In this document: positions 1 through 9,643 of the stretch, piece by piece
Numbering within the stretch: position 1 is the stretch's first letter
Layout of the letters: the number at the start of each line of letters is the position of its first letter
Source of the DNA: Thalassospira profundimaris WP0211
Lineage (GTDB): Bacteria > Pseudomonadota > Alphaproteobacteria > Rhodospirillales > Thalassospiraceae
Length of the DNA stretch: 64,000 bases
NCBI RefSeq assembly: GCF_000300275.1
Contig: NZ_AMRN01000001.1
Coordinates: forward strand, 124,001 to 188,000
Direction: 5' to 3'
Program-made: the position numbers and the translations under genes
The notes under the pieces: model-generated
Told to the model about the DNA's origin: nothing
Database searches by the model: none
The model's input: only the letters and a program-made list of their open reading frames with translations

Positions 1-51
1 GATCTTCCTAAATCAAAGGGCAGAAAGCCCATTTCACAGGGAGAAGACAAA

Positions 52-834
52 ATGCTGACAGGTAAACGCGCACTCGTCACCGGCTCGACCAGCGGTATCG
101 GCCTCGCCATGGCAAAGGCCCTTGCGGGGGCTGGTGCTGATGTGATGCTCAATGGCTTTGGCGACGCCGATGAAATAGAGGCGACCCGCAAAGCTCTTGA
201 AACCGAACATGGCGTCACTGCGCACTATAACGGTGCCGACCTGTCCAAACCCGATCAGATCGAAGCGATGATGAAAGACGCCGAAGCCAAATTTGGCGGC
301 GTCGACATCCTGATCAACAATGCCGGCATTCAATACACCGCCAATGTCGAAGACTTCCCGCCGGAAAAGTGGGACGCGGTGATTGCGATCAACCTGTCAT
401 CGGTCTTCCACACCACCCGCCTTGCCGTACCTTATATGCGCAAGAAAAACTGGGGCCGCATCATCAACACCGCCTCGGCCCACGGCCTTGTCGCCTCGGT
501 CCAGAAGGCCGCCTATGTTGCCGCCAAACATGGCGTGATCGGATTGACCAAGGTGACAGCCCTTGAAACGGCTGAAACCGGCATCACGGCCAATGCCATT
601 TGCCCGGGCTGGGTGCGCACCGAACTGGTCGAACGCCAGATCGAGGCACGTGCCAAGGAAAACAATATCTCGGTTGAAGAATCCGCAACCCGACTTGTCT
701 CGGACAAACACCCGTCCAAACAGTTCGTCAGCCCCGAACAGATCGGCCAGACCGCCCTGTTCCTGTGCTCGGACGCGGCATCACAAATGACCGGCACGCA
801 CCTTTCCGTCGATGGCGGCTGGACCGCGCAGTAA
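52..834 (+). CDS. bdhA: 3-hydroxybutyrate dehydrogenase (SDR family)
   Basis: This NAD-dependent enzyme interconverts (R)-3-hydroxybutyrate and acetoacetate in the cytoplasm during breakdown of polyhydroxybutyrate and ketone bodies. The 260-residue protein has the classical SDR layout: the cofactor motif TGSTSGIG near residues 10-17, NNAG near residue 88, the catalytic Ser about 142, Tyr-x-x-x-Lys (YVAAK) about 155-159, and the PG motif (CPGWVRTE) after it. The C-terminal SVDGGWTAQ ending and the 260-residue length are typical of BdhA. A GGGAGA ribosome-binding site precedes the ATG. A PHB-depolymerase-like esterase lies nearby at 2654-3658, which fits a PHB context. A 54-bp segment of this gene (684-737) recurs at 2562-2615. 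Some other SDR oxidoreductase is possible but less likely. Confidence 0.9.
   Translation: MLTGKRALVTGSTSGIGLAMAKALAGAGADVMLNGFGDADEIEATRKALETEHGVTAHYNGADLSKPDQIEAMMKDAEAKFGGVDILINNAGIQYTANVEDFPPEKWDAVIAINLSSVFHTTRLAVPYMRKKNWGRIINTASAHGLVASVQKAAYVAAKHGVIGLTKVTALETAETGITANAICPGWVRTELVERQIEARAKENNISVEESATRLVSDKHPSKQFVSPEQIGQTALFLCSDAASQMTGTHLSVDGGWTAQ
684..737 (+). repeat. bdhA copy of a 54-bp direct repeat
   Basis: This part of bdhA (residues about 212-229) recurs with three mismatches at 2562-2615 in non-coding DNA, in the same orientation. The two copies bracket about 1.8 kb that includes the AT-rich lipoprotein gene. Confidence 0.85.
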
Positions 835-856
835 CGCAAACGCATCCCAGAACATC

Positions 857-890
857 AAAGCCCCGCTGGCACAGGCTGCGGGGCTTTTTG
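857..890. terminator. Bidirectional intrinsic terminator
   Basis: An inverted repeat AAAGCCCCGC / GCGGGGCTTTTT with a short loop lies between bdhA and the convergent DUF1508 gene. T-rich sequence follows on the plus strand and A-rich sequence precedes it, so it can serve both genes. Confidence 0.8.
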
Positions 891-911
891 TTTGCGCCGG
901 ATGACCGCGAC

Positions 912-1094
912 CTAGCTCAGATCACAGTCACATGCCGGACGCTTGGCATTGGCGATGCAATCAGACTTCTTCGAATAGCCCTGCGTCGATGCACCAACAA
1001 TCTCGCCATTCTTGGCCGTACGCCGCCAACGCCAGCCGTCCTTTGCTTCATAGACTTCCCAAAGATCGCCGTTCGACCCTGTGCACTGTGACAT
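912..1094 (-). CDS. DUF1508 (YegP-type) small protein
   Basis: This 60-residue protein has the DUF1508 pattern: an aromatic-rich strand (WEVYEAKDGWRWRRTAKNG), then a GxSxQGYxxKxDC element (GASTQGYSKKSDC) and a Cys-containing end. The family forms small alpha-beta domains, often in tandem; here there is one copy. The biochemical role of the family is not established, although several members respond to stress. A GAGG ribosome-binding site lies six bases before the ATG. It stands alone and converges on bdhA across a terminator. Confidence 0.8.
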   Translation of the reverse strand: MSQCTGSNGDLWEVYEAKDGWRWRRTAKNGEIVGASTQGYSKKSDCIANAKRPACDCDLS

Positions 1095-1200
1095 TTCTCA
1101 CCTCATCAAATCCTGAAAACTTTTGCGGCCATATATGACGCACTTGATCAGCATTTGTGATTGAGAAAGACCAGATATTTAGGCCTCGGTAGAAGCCCTT

Positions 1201-2439
1201 CTACTCATAGGCTTCTATGATCATTTTAATCAGCTTTTCTATTTCATTGATGTCTTTATCAAAGGGAACACTGCCACATGTGGTCCCGTTGACACTTACC
1301 GGCGATAAGCTTTGTTGGCCGGTTGGCTTCTGCTCATAGACGGCAAACTGATTGATCAGGTTGGTCTTGGGTGTTTTAAGTGCGTAGTTTGGCGGTCCAT
1401 ATTTTCCGTAGTTGCGATTATCCACCCAGTTATGAAACGCAAGCCCAATATCGGGAATGTATTTCCGGTGATCTGCCACCAGCACATCATCGACAAAATA
1501 CTGCACAGACTTACTTGTCCATTCGACACTGTACTGATGCCAATCGTAGATGCTGTATTTTTCGGGGCTAAGTGGTGTCAGGCAAAAATCCAAGCTCGAA
1601 CCGCCGCGCACAGTCATCATCCAAACGTTATTGTCAAATCCGGAGCTGGGTGGTTTTTTCTCTGTGGTGACCTCCATGAACCATGCGAATTGCATTACCA
1701 ATGGATTCATTGTGGTATTCCAATAGCCCCAACCTCTGCTGCCACCACCCGTGCCATCTGCACGAACATTTGCAACAATCCGGCTTGAGACCGCATCATT
1801 CGCCAGATAAATGTTGTTGAATCCGATGTCGCGATACCATTTCCAAAGGGCCTCTTTATCTGCGATCAATGCCAGATAGTTGTGCGCAATATTGGTTTTG
1901 GTTGTTGTGTTCCACGAGTCTTCGGCAAAAGGCCCCTGTTTCGCTACACCTTCAACCGGGCGGTAAGGATAGGGCAGATCACAATATTTCTTGATATTGG
2001 CATGCATTTCGGCCGGCTGAATAAACGTTATCGACTGCAAAAGCGGATTTACTGGATCAAGCAATCGATCATATGGCTGCTTATCTGGGTGCCCCGGCCC
2101 TTGTCGCGCACATGAATTGTTATACATCTCCGCATTGATATAAGGCGGTTTGGTATTACCGGATTGCGCGTACACGGGCGCGGTTAGCTTGACGCAAGGC
2201 GCATCAGCAAAACACCCTTTCTTGTCAGGACCTGCATTCCCGGGCGTGTCGATGTAATTGAAAACATGGGTTCCTGTCGCATCCTCACGCCAGAACCAAG
2301 TATTGAACTTCGCATTAAAAGGCTTTGCGGTCGGGTAATTGTAATCGTCTTCGTACGCCGTTTGCCATGTCTGGCACCCCGTCATGGCAAAAAGAGAAAA
2401 CAATATTCCTGAAACGACAACACAACGACGATTTATCAT
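1201..2439 (-). CDS. Lipoprotein with a GH16-like (concanavalin-fold) domain
   Basis: This predicted 412-residue lipoprotein has a short basic N-terminus, a hydrophobic stretch and a lipobox (FAMTGC) with Cys22, so it is probably attached to the envelope facing outward. The segment YDWHQYSVEWTS...VQYFVDD, near residues 300-330, resembles the beta-sandwich signature of glycoside hydrolase family 16 (W-x-x-Y-x-x-x-W...I-x-Y-x-V-D). I could not identify a clear ExDxxE catalytic motif, so activity on agarose, porphyran or laminarin is not shown. I chose the ATG at 2439 because AGGGGGAA lies at the right distance; an upstream ATG in frame at 2466 has poorer context. The gene is clearly more AT-rich than its neighbours and sits between two copies of a bdhA segment, which suggests acquisition. 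Confidence in the lipoprotein is high and in the fold moderate. Confidence 0.6.
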   Translation of the reverse strand: MINRRCVVVSGILFSLFAMTGCQTWQTAYEDDYNYPTAKPFNAKFNTWFWREDATGTHVFNYIDTPGNAGPDKKGCFADAPCVKLTAPVYAQSGNTKPPYINAEMYNNSCARQGPGHPDKQPYDRLLDPVNPLLQSITFIQPAEMHANIKKYCDLPYPYRPVEGVAKQGPFAEDSWNTTTKTNIAHNYLALIADKEALWKWYRDIGFNNIYLANDAVSSRIVANVRADGTGGGSRGWGYWNTTMNPLVMQFAWFMEVTTEKKPPSSGFDNNVWMMTVRGGSSLDFCLTPLSPEKYSIYDWHQYSVEWTSKSVQYFVDDVLVADHRKYIPDIGLAFHNWVDNRNYGKYGPPNYALKTPKTNLINQFAVYEQKPTGQQSLSPVSVNGTTCGSVPFDKDINEIEKLIKMIIEAYE

Positions 2440-2561
2440 GGAAATTCCCCCTGACACAGCTTCCACAGAACACGAAATTCAACCGGTCTTGCGTCAAGAA
2501 TTACACCTTTTGAGATAAATACAACGCAAAATACTATCGTATTTGGTTTATTTTTATCAGT

Positions 2562-2615
2562 CGCAACCCGCCTTGCCTCGAACAAACACCCGTCCAAACA
2601 GTTCGTCAGCCCCGA
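2562..2615 (+). pseudogene. Remnant of a second bdhA copy (direct repeat)
   Basis: These 54 bases match bdhA positions 684-737 with three differences, including the codons for SDKHPSKQFVSPE-like residues. They lie in intergenic DNA with no surrounding open gene. This looks like a scar of duplication or recombination rather than a functional part. Confidence 0.8.
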
Positions 2616-2653
2616 CAAAACCTTCCGCGCCCCTACCCTGTCGCGCGGCTGCG

Positions 2654-3658
2654 TTAGCAGGATAATGATGCCCGAGGTTTCGACCGGTTTGCGGCATCGG
2701 CCTGCATCAAGCCCCAGAAGCTTGCGATATGGCGTGTCGAGGAAATGTTGACATCAAGCATGTAGTCGCCACTTGACCCGCAGCCGTTCGGACCGCCGGC
2801 TTTAATCGGGGTACCGTGCCCCATCCCGGTTATGCGGAATTCCTCCAGAACTTCGTGTCCGTCGGCATCTTTCCAGACCCGACGGGGATATCCATCAACA
2901 ATATGTGCGCGGGTAGGCACAGGTGACAACTTGTGAAGTTTTAGCCACTGCTTGAGGATTGCCGAGGCATTCGAAGGATGGACTGTACCATCGATGCCGC
3001 CATGCCAGATCGAGATTGTTGGCCAGGGCCCCTCATGGCCCGAGGCACGGCGCAAGCTGGGCGCAAGCTGCCCGGCGGTTCGCCCGCCACGCCGCCCCTT
3101 CATACTGCGAAACGCCGCCCGGGTCGTGTCGGCGCATCCGTATGGCAGGCCCGCAATAATCGCCCCACCGGCAAACAGTTCGGGATAGGTTGCAAGCATC
3201 ACCGAGGTCATGGCACCGCCTGCGGACAAACCGGTGATGAAAATCCGCTGGCGGTCGATGCCGTGATCACGAACGACCTGTTCAACCATATGCATGATCG
3301 ACAGTGGCTCGCCAGAGCCACGGGTATTGTCCCGCGGTCGAAACCAGTTAAAACCAAGCAACCAGTTATTCACACGCCGCTGTTCAGGAAACAGCAAGGC
3401 AAATCCGTGCCGGTCGGCGAGATCTGACCAGCCAGAGCCATCGTCATAGCGCTCTGCCGTCTGCTTGCATCCATGCAGAACGATCACAAGCGGTGCCGCT
3501 TTGGGCAGATCTTGCGGTATATATGTCAGTGCGCGCAACAATCCGGGGTTCGCCCCGAATGTGCCTAGCGTCGACAGACGCTCGGTTGGCAGTGCATCGT
3601 CACCGACATATGCAAACGGGTTCATCAGAGTCGCAAGAGCGTTTATCAGACTTCTCAT
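2654..3658 (-). CDS. PHB-depolymerase-family alpha/beta-hydrolase esterase
   Basis: This 334-residue protein belongs to the PHB depolymerase / LpqC esterase family. It shows the oxyanion-region motif VLHGCKQ near residue 60, the nucleophile elbow GLSAGG near residue 145, a candidate Asp in WHGGIDGTV, and a candidate His in GMGHGTP. Family members cleave polyhydroxybutyrate oligomers, feruloyl or acetyl esters. No Sec signal peptide is obvious, so the substrate could be intracellular, for example PHB oligomers feeding the nearby bdhA. The start is supported by AAGGGG just upstream. Feruloyl esterase or acetylxylan esterase are alternatives. Confidence 0.75.
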   Translation of the reverse strand: MRSLINALATLMNPFAYVGDDALPTERLSTLGTFGANPGLLRALTYIPQDLPKAAPLVIVLHGCKQTAERYDDGSGWSDLADRHGFALLFPEQRRVNNWLLGFNWFRPRDNTRGSGEPLSIMHMVEQVVRDHGIDRQRIFITGLSAGGAMTSVMLATYPELFAGGAIIAGLPYGCADTTRAAFRSMKGRRGGRTAGQLAPSLRRASGHEGPWPTISIWHGGIDGTVHPSNASAILKQWLKLHKLSPVPTRAHIVDGYPRRVWKDADGHEVLEEFRITGMGHGTPIKAGGPNGCGSSGDYMLDVNISSTRHIASFWGLMQADAANRSKPRASLSC

Positions 3659-3815
3659 TTTGGCCCCTTCAACAGCAAGCCGCCAGAACGGCTACGGAAC
3701 TCGTAAGCCTGCTTGATCAGAACATGACGACTATGCCAGTCGGGAAATCGCCCCTGGCTCGTATGTCTTGACAATTGGCTGCGGCGCACCGCTTTGCGTC
3801 ATTGCGAGTTATTGA

Positions 3816-3890
3816 TTAGCGCAAACCAAAATATCCCAGGATAAACAGGACAATCACGACGAAGCCGACGATATATATGAGCTGGTTCAT
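3816..3890 (-). CDS. 24-residue single-pass membrane peptide
   Basis: A 25-codon frame (stop included) encodes MNQLIYIVG followed by a hydrophobic stretch rich in V, I, L and F, and ending GYFGLR. It has an AGGA ribosome-binding site a few bases before the ATG. The layout is one membrane helix with a short polar start and a C-terminal Arg, as in many bacterial membrane micropeptides. I recall similar tiny proteins annotated as hypothetical in alphaproteobacteria, but cannot verify this here. It stands between the esterase and the LysR gene on the same strand. Function unknown. Confidence 0.6.
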   Translation of the reverse strand: MNQLIYIVGFVVIVLFILGYFGLR

Positions 3891-4014
3891 TGCATTCCTG
3901 AACTTTTCAACGATCAGTTAAAAGCCACCGATATCAGGAAGGGTAACGCACTTTAACGCCGGGCGAACCAATCTGGATCAGGATGGTTTTCAGTGAAATG
4001 CGAAGGTGAGGTCT

Positions 4015-4890
4015 TTATCCTAGATACCGCCCCAAATGCTCCACCAGCATGCGGATCTTAGGGCTCAGATGCCGGTTGGTCGGGTAAATTGCCCAGATGC
4101 CCTCATCAGACGGCTGGTATTTGGTGAGCACCGGGACGAGGTCGCCGCTGGCAATCCACGGATCGACGTAATAGTCGGGCAATTGCACGATGCCGATGCC
4201 TTTGCGGGCGGCATCCAGAAGCGCCTGGCCGCTATTGGCGTGGATGGAGCCATGAATGCGCACAGTGCGTTCGCGGCCATCTTCTTCAAACCGCCAGTAA
4301 TCGAGCGTTCCGACCAGACAATTATGATGATGAAGCTCCGAAAGCGAATATGGCTCCCCGCGTTTTGCGATGTAGCTGGGTGCGGCACAGGCATATAGGC
4401 GCCTGGTTGAGAGCTGCTGGGTCATCAGGCTGCCGGTCGTACCTTCCAACCGACCCAGACGGATCGCCATGTCGTAGCCTTCCAGCACCAGATCAAGCTT
4501 CTGGTTGGTAAAGCGGCATTGCACTTCAAGATCGGGATAGCGAGTGACGAAATCATTGACCAGCGGCGCGATCACGGTTTCGCCGTAAGTCGTCGGCGCG
4601 GTGAGTTTCAGCTTGCCGCGCGGCACTTCCGTCAGGTTACCAATCGCGCGCTCCGCCTCGTCCAGCCCGTCGAGCAATTGCCGGCAATGCTGATAGTAAA
4701 TCTGCCCGGCCTCTGTCACGCTGACCTTGCGCGTGGTGCGGTAAAACAGTTGCGTGCCGAGCTTTTCTTCAAGCGCTGTGACCTGTCGGCTGACCTGGGC
4801 GACCGAAATGCCAAGCTGCTTGGCGGCATGGGTAAAATTCTGCCGTTCGGCCACGGCGATAAATTCGCTGATCCCGTCCCAGGCATTCAT
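4015..4890 (-). CDS. LysR-family transcriptional regulator
   Basis: This 291-residue regulator has an N-terminal winged helix-turn-helix (about residues 1-60, NFTHAAKQLGISVAQVSRQVTALEEKLG) and a LysR substrate-binding domain after residue about 90 (RGKLKLTAPTTYGE). It resembles the CrgA/AaeR-like subgroup, whose effector domains often begin with the G-x-L-x-h-x-x-P pattern. It is divergent from adhC with 121 bp between the starts, so it probably controls the formaldehyde-detoxification genes, itself, or both. The effector is unknown. Confidence 0.85.
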   Translation of the reverse strand: MNAWDGISEFIAVAERQNFTHAAKQLGISVAQVSRQVTALEEKLGTQLFYRTTRKVSVTEAGQIYYQHCRQLLDGLDEAERAIGNLTEVPRGKLKLTAPTTYGETVIAPLVNDFVTRYPDLEVQCRFTNQKLDLVLEGYDMAIRLGRLEGTTGSLMTQQLSTRRLYACAAPSYIAKRGEPYSLSELHHHNCLVGTLDYWRFEEDGRERTVRIHGSIHANSGQALLDAARKGIGIVQLPDYYVDPWIASGDLVPVLTKYQPSDEGIWAIYPTNRHLSPKIRMLVEHLGRYLG

Positions 4891-4969
4891 GCCCCGACCC
4901 CGCCTTGATTATTACACATACGTAAAAGTGAATTACCAAAATACCGGATTATCACATCAAGGGAAATAA

Positions 4970-6136
<1,167 letters not shown>

Positions 6137-6213
6137 TCGAAATATAAACATTTGAATAATTGCGCCACCGCCGGAAACCATCCGGTGGTGGCCGATCAGA
6201 AGGAGGCCCCGAA

Positions 6214-7071
6214 ATGGGTATCGAGAATTCTTCAAGCAACAAGGTCTTTGGCGGCTGGCAAAAGCAATATACCCACCCGTCAACCACCCTTGGCTGCGAC
6301 ATGCGTTTTGCGATCTTTCTGCCGCCGCAGGCCAGCAATGGCAGCAAGGTGCCGGTCATGTACTGGCTGTCGGGCCTGACCTGCACGGATGAAAACTTCA
6401 TGCAGAAGGCCGGTGCATTTCGCATTGCCGCCGAACTGGGCATCGCCATTGTCGCCCCGGACACCAGCCCGCGCGGCGATCATGTCCCCGATGACGAGAA
6501 CGAGGCTTATGATTTCGGCAAGGGCGCGGGCTTTTACGTCAATGCCACCCAGGAACCGTGGGCGCGCAATTATCGCATGTATGATTACGTGACCAAGGAA
6601 CTGCCCGCACTCATCAAAGATCACTTCCCGATCAATGATGATGCTGTGATCTCCGGTCATTCCATGGGCGGTCATGGGGCGCTGATGATTGCGCTGCGCA
6701 ATCCGGACACGTTCAAGTCTGTTACCGCCTTTGCACCGATTTCCAACCCGATCAATTGTCCGTGGGGCCAGAAGGCGCTTGGCAATTATCTCGGTGAAGA
6801 CAAATCAGCCTGGAAAGACTGGGACAGTTCGGAACTGATGAAGGCTGCAAGTGCGCCTGATCTTCAGACCCCGGCCCTTGTCGATCAGGGCGGTGCGGAT
6901 GGTTTTTTGGCAGAGCAGCTTAAACCCGAAGTGCTTGAAGCCGCGGCCAAGACATCAAACTACCCGGTTACCATCCGCATTCAGGATGGCTATGACCACA
7001 GCTACTATTTCATCTCGACCTTTATCGAAGATCATATCCGCTTCCACGCCAAGCATCTTGGACTGAGCTGA
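6214..7071 (+). CDS. fghA: S-formylglutathione hydrolase
   Basis: This cytoplasmic serine esterase hydrolyses S-formylglutathione to formate and glutathione, the step after AdhC. The 285-residue protein has the esterase-D arrangement: [11 protein letters not shown] near residue 52, the nucleophile motif [10 protein letters not shown] near residue 147, and the C-terminal His in [11 protein letters not shown] set the start at 6214 because AAGGAGG lies just upstream and the product MGIENSSS matches the usual family N-terminus; the reading frame extends upstream to 6160 without support. It is co-oriented with adhC and probably co-transcribed. Confidence 0.93.
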   Translation: MGIENSSSNKVFGGWQKQYTHPSTTLGCDMRFAIFLPPQASNGSKVPVMYWLSGLTCTDENFMQKAGAFRIAAELGIAIVAPDTSPRGDHVPDDENEAYDFGKGAGFYVNATQEPWARNYRMYDYVTKELPALIKDHFPINDDAVISGHSMGGHGALMIALRNPDTFKSVTAFAPISNPINCPWGQKALGNYLGEDKSAWKDWDSSELMKAASAPDLQTPALVDQGGADGFLAEQLKPEVLEAAAKTSNYPVTIRIQDGYDHSYYFISTFIEDHIRFHAKHLGLS

Positions 7072-7092
7072 TTGCACCAACGATCTTCGACT

Positions 7093-7148
7093 TCCCCGGC
7101 ACGCCGCCCACTGACTTCCCCCCTCTGGCGTGTCGGGGCTTTTCTTTT
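7093..7148 (+). terminator. Intrinsic terminator after fghA
   Basis: An imperfect long stem (CCCCGGCACGCC pairing with GGCGTGTCGGGG) is followed by TTTTCTTTT. It closes the adhC-fghA unit and lies before the convergent bioN. Confidence 0.7.
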
Positions 7149-7178
7149 CGGGGAAATCTGAAAACCCGGCGACGAAGC

Positions 7179-7775
7179 CTAATCAAAGCTGCGCGCATCA
7201 ATCGCATCGGCGACATCATCAGCCATTTTGAGCGTGCGGATGATAAGCGGTACCACCATCGCAACAATGGACCGGTCAAGGCCGCGCGCGCGTTGAGCAT
7301 CACGGATTTCCGATGCCACGGTGGAGATCACCGGAATAAAGCGCAGCACCATCGAAATCGCCAGACTGACTTTTTCCGGGTTTACGCCAATCGGGCGCAA
7401 AGGCTGCATGGCGCGTTCCAGCGATGCCAGCAGGTCCGATGTTTTGGTGGTCAGGGTCACAAGCGATGCGAACATCACGATTGCCGCAATCCGGGTGACG
7501 ACCAGCATCCCGGCCTGCCAGTCATTCAGCCAAAGCTGAACGGCAAAAAAGATCATCAGCAGCCACAGGATCGGCTTGATCTGCGCCCACATAATGCGCG
7601 GGCCAAAGCCGGATGCGGGATACAGCAACAAAACAGTCGCCAGAACAAACGCCACCACTGGCCAATCGGGGATCAGGAACACGCCCGTACCAAGGGCGAC
7701 CATGGCAAGGATTTTGGCCCCGGCCGCCGCCCGGTGCAGGGCAGACTGCCCGTCAATATAGAGCCCCGCGATCAC
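7179..7775 (-). CDS. bioN: Biotin ECF transporter transmembrane T-component
   Basis: BioN is the energy-coupling transmembrane subunit that links the BioM ATPase to the biotin-binding BioY. The 198-residue protein has four to five hydrophobic segments. It also carries the signature of the CbiQ/EcfT family near the C-terminus, the [14 protein letters not shown] motif ([14 protein letters not shown]), which contacts the ATPase. It overlaps bioM by four bases (ATGA), so the two are translationally coupled. The bioY-bioM-bioN order on one strand identifies it as the biotin system rather than a cobalt or nickel one. Confidence 0.9.
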   Translation of the reverse strand: MIAGLYIDGQSALHRAAAGAKILAMVALGTGVFLIPDWPVVAFVLATVLLLYPASGFGPRIMWAQIKPILWLLMIFFAVQLWLNDWQAGMLVVTRIAAIVMFASLVTLTTKTSDLLASLERAMQPLRPIGVNPEKVSLAISMVLRFIPVISTVASEIRDAQRARGLDRSIVAMVVPLIIRTLKMADDVADAIDARSFD

Positions 7776-8446
7776 GCCATCATCTCCCGATATTTCGGAA
7801 GAACCTCGGAGGGCGGGCCATCAAGCACCACGCGACCATCCTCAAACGCCAGCACCCGGTCATAATCGGCAATCAGATCAAGATCATGCGAAACCGTAAT
7901 CACCGTCTGATCCAGCTCGGCAATGGCGCGCTGCACCCGGTTGCAATTGCGCAGGTCCAAAAGCGTGGTTGGCTCATCAAACACGATATAACGCGGCTCC
8001 ATCACCAGCACGCCCGAGATGGCAAGCAACTGCTTTTGCCCGCCACTCAGCAAATGACTGGGATGGGTTTTGAAATCCTGAAGATCATAGCGCGCCAGCA
8101 CGTCATCGATCCGGCGATTGACCTCTTCCTTGGAAAGTTTCAAAGGCTTAAGGCCAAAGGCAATGTCTTCCTCGACTACCGGATAGACGATCTGATTGTC
8201 CGGGTTCTGAAACACAAATCCGACATGACGACGCAGCTTGCGGCCATCCTTTGCTGCATCAAAATCGTCGACCAGAACCCGCCCCGTGCTTGCGGTTTGC
8301 AGGCCATTCAGCAACCGGACAAAGGTGCTCTTGCCCGACCCGTTCGCGCCGACAACCCCGATCCGCTTTTCGCCAAGCGTCAGGTCAATGTCAGCAAGCG
8401 CACGTCGCTGTTCAAACTGCACAGAGACATTTTCAATTCGGATCAT
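7772..8446 (-). CDS. bioM: Biotin ECF transporter ATP-binding protein
   Basis: This 224-residue ABC ATPase powers biotin import together with BioN and BioY. It has a Walker A motif (GANGSGKS) near residue 33, a Q-loop, the ABC signature LLSGGQKQ near residue 133, and Walker B followed by Glu (YIVFDEP) near residue 155. The length matches BioM and the single-ATPase alphaproteobacterial BioMNY arrangement. It lies 92 bp after bioY, with a hairpin in the gap, and overlaps bioN. Confidence 0.92.
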   Translation of the reverse strand: MIRIENVSVQFEQRRALADIDLTLGEKRIGVVGANGSGKSTFVRLLNGLQTASTGRVLVDDFDAAKDGRKLRRHVGFVFQNPDNQIVYPVVEEDIAFGLKPLKLSKEEVNRRIDDVLARYDLQDFKTHPSHLLSGGQKQLLAISGVLVMEPRYIVFDEPTTLLDLRNCNRVQRAIAELDQTVITVSHDLDLIADYDRVLAFEDGRVVLDGPPSEVLPKYREMMA

Positions 8447-8505
8447 GGAAAGACGTCCGGCGTTATCAGGGATAATTGGAACGGGCTCAAAAACAGGCTC
8501 AAAAC

Positions 8506-8530
8506 GGGCGCAAGCACATCACTTGCGCCC
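8506..8530 (-). terminator. Hairpin between bioY and bioM
   Basis: A perfect 9-bp stem (GGGCGCAAG / CTTGCGCCC, 7-base loop) begins just after the bioY stop and, on the minus strand, is followed by GTTTTG. It could attenuate read-through so that BioY exceeds BioMN, or protect the bioY transcript end. The short T-run makes it a weak terminator. Confidence 0.5.
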
Positions 8531-8538
8531 ATAAGACT

Positions 8539-9087
8539 TTAGCCCGCCTTGGAAATCAAGGGATAGGCGCGCCGGACTGCAAGGCACGCCGCGGTCGCAA
8601 TCGCAACCTTGATGGCATCCCCGATCAGGAACGGTGCCGCCCCGACGGTTGCCTGCCAATAGCTGATCTCGGCCACGACCGCGACCCAGGCATTGCCAAT
8701 GGCATAAAGGACAACAATCCCGCCAAAGGCGATGGACAGTGCAGCATTGAAAACATTCAGGCGGTTCCAGAACTTCTCGATCAGAAGCCCGATGACAAAG
8801 GCCGAAATAGCCCAGCCAAACATGAACCCGCCGGTCACCCCGATCATCACGCCAAAGCCACCGCGCCCGCCGGACAAAAGCGGCAAGCCAACAGCAACCA
8901 GAACAAGAAACAGAACAATCGAAAGCCCGCCACGACGGGCACCCAGAATGGCCCCGGCCAACATCGGACCAAGTGACTGTGCTGTGACCGGCACACCGGT
9001 GACTGGAAGGGTGATTGGCGGAAACAGCCCAAGAACGGCGGTCAGGGCTGCAAACAGGGCGACATAGACAATATCTTTGGTCTTCAT
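8539..9087 (-). CDS. bioY: Biotin-binding S-component BioY
   Basis: BioY is the membrane protein that captures biotin for the ECF transporter and can work alone at low efficiency. The 182-residue product has about six membrane helices and the family signature near the start (PITLPVTGVPVTAQSLGPML). It also has the GARRGGLS motif about residue 48 and GGRGGFGVMIGVTGGFMFGW near residue 72. I chose the ATG at 9087 because GGGAAA precedes it and the family starts with a short basic segment before helix 1; the frame runs up to 9126. No clear BioR operator was seen upstream. Confidence 0.92.
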   Translation of the reverse strand: MKTKDIVYVALFAALTAVLGLFPPITLPVTGVPVTAQSLGPMLAGAILGARRGGLSIVLFLVLVAVGLPLLSGGRGGFGVMIGVTGGFMFGWAISAFVIGLLIEKFWNRLNVFNAALSIAFGGIVVLYAIGNAWVAVVAEISYWQATVGAAPFLIGDAIKVAIATAACLAVRRAYPLISKAG

Positions 9088-9283
9088 GTAACGGTTTCCC
9101 ATTCCCGTTATAAGGCCGTTCTGCAATCAACCCCTTGCGCAGAATGGCCTCCGTTAACCGGTCCGCCCGACCGGCTCAACGCGATATGGGATAACCGCAA
9201 ATATCATCGACGCCAAGCAAAATGACACCGGATACTGCGTAGCTCATTTAAGAGGAACGCAATATCCGATATTTTTCAAAACC

Positions 9284-9643
9284 TTAGGCTTCATCATCTT
9301 CGACAAAGGACTTAAGCCGCATCAGGGCAGATTCCCAACGTCCCGCCACCTGATCAAGATAGGCGCGCGCCTCGGCCAGTTGTTCCGGGCAAAAGGCATA
9401 TTGGCTTTCGCGCCCGACCCGATGGTTCTGCACAAGACCTGCCGCCTCAAGCACGCGCAGATGCTTGGTCACGGCCTGGCGGGTCATATCGGCATCATCA
9501 GATAACACCGAGATCGAGCGCGGCTTGCCATCGGCCAGACGATCAAAGATCGCCAACCGTGTGGGATCACCCAAAGCGGCAAACATGACGGATAAATCCT
9601 TGTCATATTTGCCATTGTCCGAATTATTTTCAGCTTTCGACAT
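9284..9643 (-). CDS. ArsR-family transcriptional regulator
   Basis: This 119-residue winged helix-turn-helix protein carries the ArsR core: ALGDPTRLAIFDRLADG near residue 22, the recognition helix DADMTRQAVTKHLRVLEAAGLV near residue 50, and the wing RVGRESQYAF. It has no CxC metal-binding motif, so metal sensing is not supported. Its start at 9643 overlaps the end of the SRPBCC gene by 14 bases, giving translational coupling. ArsR regulators paired with an AHSA1-type SRPBCC gene are common, and the regulator usually represses its own operon. The ligand is unknown. Confidence 0.85.
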   Translation of the reverse strand: MSKAENNSDNGKYDKDLSVMFAALGDPTRLAIFDRLADGKPRSISVLSDDADMTRQAVTKHLRVLEAAGLVQNHRVGRESQYAFCPEQLAEARAYLDQVAGRWESALMRLKSFVEDDEA

